Source: Ruminococcaceae bacterium UBA5397 (GTDB lineage Bacteria > Bacillota > Clostridia > Oscillospirales > Acutalibacteraceae). From it: a DNA stretch of 10,930 bases. The translations under genes were made by a program, and so were the position numbers. The DNA lies in the NCBI GenBank assembly GCA_002411615.1, contig DHOF01000039.1, positions 11,725 to 22,654 on the forward strand, in the 5' to 3' direction. Positions 6,347 through 10,930 of the stretch are shown piece by piece (within the stretch, counting starts at the first letter, position 1; each line of letters opens with the position of its first letter). A model generated the notes under the pieces. The model had not been told where the DNA came from, searched no databases, and saw only the letters and a program-made list of their open reading frames with translations.

Positions 6347-7219
6347 TTATGCTGCCAATGCAGAAGAAGTTGAACTATTCACATTCGCAGATGTACGCGC
6401 TTCATCCGGTATTGTAAAGTCTTCTGCTTGATCAAAATTCGAGAAGCTGATCTCAATATTCGCCGTACTGACATCAAATCCAACTCCAGAAGGAGTCCCT
6501 GACTGCGTCATCGCCTGTGAAAATAGATTCTTTAGAACATCTGTTATATCCATCTGCGTTTTGACCAAATATCCGGTCTTAGAGTCAATCCAGAAATTGA
6601 CGGAAATGCTCCCGAGATTATTATAAAGTTGCTCAAGCTTTTCCTGGTCATCTCCAGCAATTGATTTTATTTCTTGAAGCAATTCATTGCTATCGAAAAT
6701 CTTCTTTAAATTTTCTCCGGAGATGGTTCCCGTGATTTTAATTGCATCCTGATCATTGATTTTTTCGGTGCCGGCCTCTTTAAAATTCTCTGCAACTTCT
6801 GTAAAAAGTTCCAATTCCTTCGACGGATCCACCTGATTCATCGTATCGGCAGAAGCAGTCGTCCAACCGGAACCGGTGTTGGAATAAACCAACATCTGAT
6901 TATCCTTTTTCTCGCTGTAAATCTGCATTGTCTGTTTGCCGTAAATACCCAGATCAAGTGTTCCGTCCGCTTTCGTCTTTTGAGGGTCTTTAAAAGACGT
7001 ACAATCAAAATTCATCTTCATATCCAAATTCATATTCATGCCACTAGCAGAGACGCCTACTCCAAAATCCATGTTTAGCTTGCTGTTAACGCTCTGTGCT
7101 TGGTTTGTTTTTTCTGCCGCGGCCGCCAACTTTTCAGCAGGCGTCTGTTTATTTCCGCAGCCTGACAATATTGTACTCATAAATGCCAGCGCTAAAATTC
7201 CCGAAATGATTCGTTTCAA
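6347..7219 (-). CDS. DUF6612/LppX-like lipoprotein
   Basis: A 290-residue predicted lipoprotein: MKRIISGILALAFMSTILSGC is a textbook signal ending in a lipobox at Cys21. The mature part begins with a short helix (TPAEKLAAAAEKTNQAQS) and continues with beta-rich, Met/Asp/Lys-alternating segments (KLNMDFGVGV, MNLDMKMNFD), then TMQIYSEKKDNQMLVYSNTGSGW, and near the end INFW-like VNFWIDSKTGYLVKTQMDI. This order resembles the DUF6612 and LppX/LolA-like lipid-binding-fold lipoproteins; the family call is from pattern memory and is not certain. The ligand is unknown. The start is TTG at 7219 because AAGGA (7235-7231) lies 11 bases upstream and the signal then begins correctly. A GTG at 7270 is in frame and would overlap the previous gene, but it lacks a binding site and would bury the signal behind 17 residues. 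It follows the FMN-enzyme gene by 44 bases, likely cotranscribed. Confidence 0.78.
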   Translation of the reverse strand: MKRIISGILALAFMSTILSGCGNKQTPAEKLAAAAEKTNQAQSVNSKLNMDFGVGVSASGMNMNLDMKMNFDCTSFKDPQKTKADGTLDLGIYGKQTMQIYSEKKDNQMLVYSNTGSGWTTASADTMNQVDPSKELELFTEVAENFKEAGTEKINDQDAIKITGTISGENLKKIFDSNELLQEIKSIAGDDQEKLEQLYNNLGSISVNFWIDSKTGYLVKTQMDITDVLKNLFSQAMTQSGTPSGVGFDVSTANIEISFSNFDQAEDFTIPDEARTSANVNSSTSSALAA

Positions 7220-7230
7220 TTTTATCACGA

Positions 7231-7235
7231 TCCTT
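7231..7235 (-). promoter_or_regulatory. Ribosome binding site that fixes the lipoprotein start
   Basis: AAGGA on the minus strand is 11 bases before the TTG at 7219. It is only 2 bases before an in-frame GTG at 7228, which is too close. This favours the TTG. Confidence 0.5.
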
Positions 7236-7263
7236 TTCTTTCCATAAATTTCTCCAGCTTCAA

Positions 7264-8292
7264 TCAACACGATGCTGTTTTAAAAATCATTGAGCGGTCA
7301 ATCTCCCCCAATGTATGTGCCCCGCAAAGTTCCATTGTATCACAAAGTTCCGCTCTGAGCTTTTCTACATAGGTTTTGATTCCTTCTTTTCCACCTCCAT
7401 AAACCATGGTAACAAAAGGACGTCCAATTAAAACACCATCCGCACCGAGGGCAAGCGCTTTAAAAACATCAAGCCCGCTTCGAATTCCCCCATCTACCAG
7501 GATCGTCATCTTACTGCCGACTGCATCTGCAATCTGCGGCAAAACTTCGGCAGTAGCAGGACACCCATCCAGCACCCTTCCGCCATGATTGGAAACGACA
7601 ATGCCGGAAGCGCCCGCTTCCAGTGCTTTTTCTGCGCCTTTTACCGTCATGATCCCTTTTAAAAAGAACGGCTTTTCTGTCATATGGATAATTTCTCTCA
7701 GCTCTTCAACCGTTTTTCTTCCTGCCGGAGGATTGAGATTTTTTAAGAATGGAAGTCCCGCCGCATCAATATCCATCGCAACCGCAAGCGGATTTGCTTT
7801 CTCTGCAAGCTTCAGCCGATCATTTAGTGTTTTAGGGTCCCATGGCTTCACGGTAGGAATCCCCATCCCTCCGTTTTGTCCGATCACGTTTGCTGCGCTC
7901 TCAAAAACTGCCGGATTTGTTCCGTCTCCGGTAAAAGCAGCAATCCCATTCTCCGCACATGCAGAAACCAGAATTTGATTGTAAGCAAGATCGTCATATT
8001 TATCGCCGTAATGCAGCTGCATCGCTCCAACAGGTGCCGCAAAAACAGGAATGGAAAATTGTTTTCCAAAAAGAGAAAATGTAGGATTGGCCGGAGTATG
8101 GTCGCCGATCGTATCCAGATTGACGCAAATTTCCTGCCATTTTTGATAATTCCGCATAAAAACGCTGCCGGTTCCCTTTGCACCGGGGCCGGGAATTTGG
8201 TTCTTACAAGCAAAGCCATTACAAACAGGACAGGCTTTGCAAAAAGGGCCCATCTGTCCCCGGGCACTTTTTAAAATTTCTTCGTATGTCAT
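7264..8292 (-). CDS. FMN-dependent alpha-hydroxy-acid oxidising enzyme with N-terminal Cys cluster
   Basis: A 342-residue TIM-barrel flavoprotein of the glycolate oxidase/lactate dehydrogenase/lactate oxidase family, which oxidises 2-hydroxy acids to 2-oxo acids through FMN. Catalytic marks are visible: PVFAAPVGAM (82-91), Lys212 in FLKGIMTVKGAEKALEAGA, the signature SNHGGRVLDG with His236 (base) and Arg239, and the FMN phosphate region DGGIRSGLDVFKALALGADGVLIGRP (starting at 268). The N-terminus carries Cys18, Cys21, Cys24 and Cys29 (CKACPVCNGFAC), absent from classic members; it could hold a metal or an iron-sulfur cluster. Clostridial relatives with a similar segment are familiar to me, but I know no proven substrate. 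The ATG at 8292 is chosen for GGAG 7 bases upstream; an in-frame start at 8355 would lie upstream of the promoter. It shares a transcript with the downstream lipoprotein gene. A type 2 isopentenyl diphosphate isomerase is less likely given the SNHGGR motif. Confidence 0.88.
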   Translation of the reverse strand: MTYEEILKSARGQMGPFCKACPVCNGFACKNQIPGPGAKGTGSVFMRNYQKWQEICVNLDTIGDHTPANPTFSLFGKQFSIPVFAAPVGAMQLHYGDKYDDLAYNQILVSACAENGIAAFTGDGTNPAVFESAANVIGQNGGMGIPTVKPWDPKTLNDRLKLAEKANPLAVAMDIDAAGLPFLKNLNPPAGRKTVEELREIIHMTEKPFFLKGIMTVKGAEKALEAGASGIVVSNHGGRVLDGCPATAEVLPQIADAVGSKMTILVDGGIRSGLDVFKALALGADGVLIGRPFVTMVYGGGKEGIKTYVEKLRAELCDTMELCGAHTLGEIDRSMIFKTASC

Positions 8293-8323
8293 TTTTTTAC
8301 TCCATCTTTTATAAATTACTTTC

Positions 8324-8352
8324 ATTTTACCAGCATTTCTCTTTGATGGCAA
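8324..8352 (-). promoter_or_regulatory. SigA-type promoter for the FMN enzyme-lipoprotein unit
   Basis: On the minus strand TTGCCA (8352-8347), exactly 17 bases, then TAAAAT (8329-8324) preceded by TGG, an extended -10. Transcription would start near 8317, about 25 bases before the ATG at 8292. It abuts the leuB terminator, so the unit is transcribed on its own. Confidence 0.65.
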
Positions 8353-8381
8353 CAAAAAGCGGTGCCGTTTTTCGACACCGC
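8353..8381 (-). terminator. Intrinsic terminator of the leuA-leuB operon
   Basis: On the minus strand GCGGTGTCG-AAAAA-CGGCACCGC (8381-8359) forms a 9-bp stem with one G-T pair, followed by TTTTTG. It begins 22 bases after the leuB stop and ends directly before the next promoter's -35 box. Confidence 0.88.
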
Positions 8382-8403
8382 AAAAATTTTTATTTAGATT
8401 TAT

Positions 8404-9474
8404 TTAGATGAATTTTCGCACCAACTCGCCCATCTCTTTACAGGACACCTGTGGAAGCTCGGGAGAAACAATATCCGCCGTGCGCGCGTGGTCCAACGCT
8501 TTTGCAACGGCTGCTTCAATCGCTTCTGCCGCCTCCGGCTCCTCCAAAGAATAACGCAGCATCATGGCGCCGGAAAGAATCGTTGCGAGAGGATTTGCTT
8601 TTCCGGTTCCCACAATATCGGGTGCCGAGCCGTGAACAGGTTCATAAAGACCTGCCTTGCCGGCACCGAGACTTGCCGAAGCCAGCATTCCGATAGAACC
8701 CGAAATCATAGAAGCTTCATCGGAAAGAATATCTCCAAAAATATTGGAAGTCACAATCACATCAAACTGTTTTGGATTGCAAACCAGCTGCATTGCACAA
8801 TTATCCACATAAAGATTGGTGAGTTCCACTTCCGGATATTCCTCTGCCATTTCAGCTACTGTTTTGCGCCACAGACGGGACGATTCCAGCACATTTGCCT
8901 TATCGACGCTGCAGAGCTTTTTATTGCGTTTCATTGCCATCTCAAAGCCTTTGCGTGCAATCCTGCGAATTTCCGGTACCGAGTATTTTTCGGTATCGTA
9001 GGCATAAATGTTTCCATTTTTTTCTCCGCGACCCCGCTCGCCAAAATAAATTCCGCCGGTAAGTTCCCGCACAATTAAAATATCAAGATTTTCTCCAATA
9101 ATTTTGCTCTTGAGCGGAGAAGCTTCTCTCAGCTGCGGAAAGATGACCGCCGGGCGCAGATTTGCAAAAAGGCCCAAAGCGCCGCGAATTCCAAGCAGCC
9201 CCGCTTCCGGACGGTTATTTCCGGGCTGATTATCCCATTTAGGCCCTCCGACCGCTCCTAAAAGAGTACTATCGGCTGCTTTGCAGCAATCGATGGTTTC
9301 CTGCGGCAGCGGAACGCCTGTTGCATCGATTGCACTTCCGCCTAAAAGTGCCTCCCGAAACTCCATCGAAAATCCATATTTTTCGCCTGCTTTTTCGAGC
9401 GTTTTCATCGCTTCTTCTACGATTTCCGGCCCAATTCCGTCCCCTTTGAGAACCGCGATCTGATACGTATTCAT
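8404..9474 (-). CDS. leuB: 3-isopropylmalate dehydrogenase
   Basis: Catalyses the NAD-dependent oxidative decarboxylation of 3-isopropylmalate to 2-oxoisocaproate, the third dedicated step of leucine biosynthesis. The 356-residue length is normal for the dimeric enzyme. It shows [13 protein letters not shown] (7-19), [17 protein letters not shown] with Arg97 and Arg107, [15 protein letters not shown] with Arg136 and catalytic Tyr143, [13 protein letters not shown] with Lys192, YVDNCAMQL with Asp224, [10 protein letters not shown] with Asp248 and Asp252 (Mg ligands), and the NAD-binding [18 protein letters not shown] (278-295). GIYFG and the surrounding residues fit isopropylmalate rather than isocitrate as substrate. 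The ATG overlaps the leuA stop as ATGA, with AAGGAGG 7 bases upstream, so translation is probably coupled. leuC and leuD, usually near, are absent from this window. It is followed by a terminator at 8353-8381. Confidence 0.96.
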   Translation of the reverse strand: MNTYQIAVLKGDGIGPEIVEEAMKTLEKAGEKYGFSMEFREALLGGSAIDATGVPLPQETIDCCKAADSTLLGAVGGPKWDNQPGNNRPEAGLLGIRGALGLFANLRPAVIFPQLREASPLKSKIIGENLDILIVRELTGGIYFGERGRGEKNGNIYAYDTEKYSVPEIRRIARKGFEMAMKRNKKLCSVDKANVLESSRLWRKTVAEMAEEYPEVELTNLYVDNCAMQLVCNPKQFDVIVTSNIFGDILSDEASMISGSIGMLASASLGAGKAGLYEPVHGSAPDIVGTGKANPLATILSGAMMLRYSLEEPEAAEAIEAAVAKALDHARTADIVSPELPQVSCKEMGELVRKFI

Positions 9475-10930
9475 TCTTCTGCCTCCTTCTGATCACGCAG
9501 CACTGCACGGTTTACCGCACAGATGATTCCTTTAATCGATGCCATACTAATATTCGGATGCACGCCGACTCCGAAAACGTCCCGTCCCTTGGGGTCCTGA
9601 AGCTGAATATAAGAAACCGCCTTACTGTCCGCACCGGAATCGATTGCATGCTCACGGTAAGTTACAAACCGATAGTTCCTGATTCCGACCTGTTCCAATG
9701 CCTTAAAGAAAGCATCAATCGGGCCGTTTCCAACAGCGCTGACCAGATGATCTTCATGATGGAAACGAACATTTCCTTCAAAATGGACTGCAGACGGAGT
9801 ATCCTCATCAGAATCACTTTCGTCATCGCTCAGCCGCTCTTCATAGAGCTTATAAGACTTGAGATGATAAGGTGCCTGCAGATCCAAATATTCTTTGCAG
9901 AAAATATGAAAGATTTCGCTGGGGATCAATTCCCTTCCAGCGGTATCACATGCTTCTTTGATTGCCGCACCAAATTCCGGGTGCATCGCTTTTGGAAGGT
10001 CAAATCCAAAGCTCTGCTGCATTACGAAAGCAGCGCCGCCCTTCCCAGACTGGCTGTTAATCCGGATAATCGGTTCATACTCTCTGCCTACATCCGCGGG
10101 ATCAATCGGAAGATACGGAACCTCCCAATAAGGAGATTCGTGAGTATGCATATAATCAATTCCCTTTTTGATTGCGTCCTGATGGGAACCGGAAAATGCA
10201 GTAAAGACGAGATTTCCCGCATAAGGATGGCGGTCATGAACCCGCATATTCGTACACTTTTCATAGATATCGCGAATATGACGGATATTTGAAAAATCGA
10301 GGTGCGGATCAACCCCCTGGCTGTAAAGGTTCATTGCAAGATTCATGATATCTACATTGCCGGTACGCTCGCCGTTTCCAAAAAGGGTTCCTTCTACCCG
10401 CTCTGCTCCAGCCATCAGAGCAAGCTCTGTCGCTGCAACGCCGGTGCCGCGGTCGTTATGCGGGTGCAGACTAATAATGGCGCGGTCGCGCCCCTTTAAA
10501 TGGCGGATAAAATATTCAATTTGATCTGCATGGGTATTGGGGGTACACATCTCTACTGTATTGGGCAGATTCAAAATCACTTTGTTCTCCGGCGTTGCCC
10601 CTAAAGTATCCAGCACCTTTTCGCAGATTTCCACTGCGTTATCCATTTCGGTACCGGAAAAGCTCTCCGGTGAATATTCATAACGAATATTGGCACCGCT
10701 TCTTTTGATCTCTTCTTCTGTCAGGCGGCGAACCAGCTTTGCGCCCTCCACCGCAATGTTGATGACTCCCTGCATATCCGTTTTAAAAACCACCTTACGC
10801 TGTAAGGTAGAAGTGGAATTATAAAAATGCACGATCACGTTTTTAGCGCCCTTGATTGCCTCAAAGGTTTTACGAATCAGGTGCTCTCTGGCCTGCACCA
10901 ATACCTGAATTGTCACATCGTCCGGAATCA
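9471..10930 (-). CDS. leuA: 2-isopropylmalate synthase, long 'type 2' LeuA (5' end beyond window)
   Basis: Condenses acetyl-CoA with 2-oxoisovalerate, the first and leucine-inhibited step of leucine biosynthesis. About 485 residues are visible; the frame is open to the right edge (the last codons read [10 protein letters not shown]), so roughly the first 80-90 residues, including the first catalytic Arg-Asp motif, are missing. The TIM-barrel part shows [52 protein letters not shown], the metal-binding HPHNDRGTG and the [12 protein letters not shown] loop. The wording of these blocks is that of the actinobacterial-type long LeuA (TIGR00970-like), not the short E. coli type. The C-terminal regulatory (leucine-binding dimer) domain has [29 protein letters not shown] and [24 protein letters not shown]. 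Before it is an acidic linker, [10 protein letters not shown] (bases 9801-9830). GTG at 10916 is an internal valine, not a start. Any promoter or leader lies outside. Confidence 0.95.
   Translation of the reverse strand, partial: IPDDVTIQVLVQAREHLIRKTFEAIKGAKNVIVHFYNSTSTLQRKVVFKTDMQGVINIAVEGAKLVRRLTEEEIKRSGANIRYEYSPESFSGTEMDNAVEICEKVLDTLGATPENKVILNLPNTVEMCTPNTHADQIEYFIRHLKGRDRAIISLHPHNDRGTGVAATELALMAGAERVEGTLFGNGERTGNVDIMNLAMNLYSQGVDPHLDFSNIRHIRDIYEKCTNMRVHDRHPYAGNLVFTAFSGSHQDAIKKGIDYMHTHESPYWEVPYLPIDPADVGREYEPIIRINSQSGKGGAAFVMQQSFGFDLPKAMHPEFGAAIKEACDTAGRELIPSEIFHIFCKEYLDLQAPYHLKSYKLYEERLSDDESDSDEDTPSAVHFEGNVRFHHEDHLVSAVGNGPIDAFFKALEQVGIRNYRFVTYREHAIDSGADSKAVSYIQLQDPKGRDVFGVGVHPNISMASIKGIICAVNRAVLRDQKEAEE

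Noticed and set aside
8488..9078. A 196-codon plus-strand open frame opposite leuB
   Set aside because: Antisense to conserved leuB motifs; Cys/His-rich, irregular composition typical of a shadow frame.
9558..10292. A 244-codon open frame on the plus strand opposite leuA
   Set aside because: It lies entirely antisense to a clearly conserved gene, has no family-like pattern, and no promoter or binding site was seen before it. Long antisense frames are expected opposite a gene of this composition.
8404..10930. Broken leucine operon (missing leuC and leuD between leuA and leuB)
   Set aside because: leuA and leuB overlap by ATGA with a proper binding site, so this looks like a native order. leuCD are probably elsewhere or beyond the window; nothing indicates a deletion.

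Overview
The window reads as ordinary chromosomal DNA from a Gram-positive anaerobe of the class Clostridia, probably Oscillospiraceae-like. Reasons: moderate GC, AGGAGG-type ribosome binding sites, SigA-type promoters (TTGACA/TATAAT with 17-base spacing), a DUF1934 (YwiB-like) gene directly before argS as in Bacillus, the long 'type 2' form of 2-isopropylmalate synthase, and a Cys-rich FMN-dependent alpha-hydroxy-acid oxidising enzyme of a kind familiar from clostridia. The taxonomic placement is inference from gene content only. I see no phage, transposon, CRISPR, rRNA or tRNA.

Layout. Left edge, minus strand: the 5' part of an unrecognised gene (1-206, TTG start) with its own SigA-type promoter at 304-332. 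Next, minus strand: a compact lipoprotein form of the endolytic murein transglycosylase MltG (361-1134), driven by a fully consensus promoter (1224-1252). A 265-base divergent intergenic region separates it from a plus-strand run: ddl (1400-2476), a ywiB-like DUF1934 gene (2587-3024), argS (3017-4711), rsmA/ksgA (4742-5605), a 64-residue two-helix membrane protein (5602-5796) and a ComEB-type dCMP deaminase (5812-6300). From ywiB to the deaminase the genes overlap or lie 15-30 bases apart, so they look like one operon. It ends at a strong bidirectional terminator (6301-6336).

Converging on that terminator from the right, minus strand, is a two-gene unit: an FMN-dependent alpha-hydroxy-acid oxidising enzyme (7264-8292) followed by a DUF6612-like lipoprotein (6347-7219), with a promoter at 8324-8352. 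Upstream of it on the same strand lie leuB (8404-9474) and leuA (9471-10930, cut by the window end). These two overlap by an ATGA and end at an intrinsic terminator (8353-8381). leuC and leuD are not between them.

Functionally the window combines cell-wall work (ddl makes the D-Ala-D-Ala precursor; MltG cuts nascent glycan strands), translation (argS, rsmA), pyrimidine nucleotide supply (dCMP deaminase), leucine biosynthesis (leuA, leuB) and a redox enzyme of unknown substrate. I found no convincing new multi-gene system. The best items for a second look are the CxxCxxCxxxxC cluster at the start of the FMN enzyme and its lipoprotein partner, the small membrane protein coupled to rsmA, and the repeat and dyad elements at the two minus-strand promoters near the left end. 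No stretch longer than about 300 bases lacks a gene.
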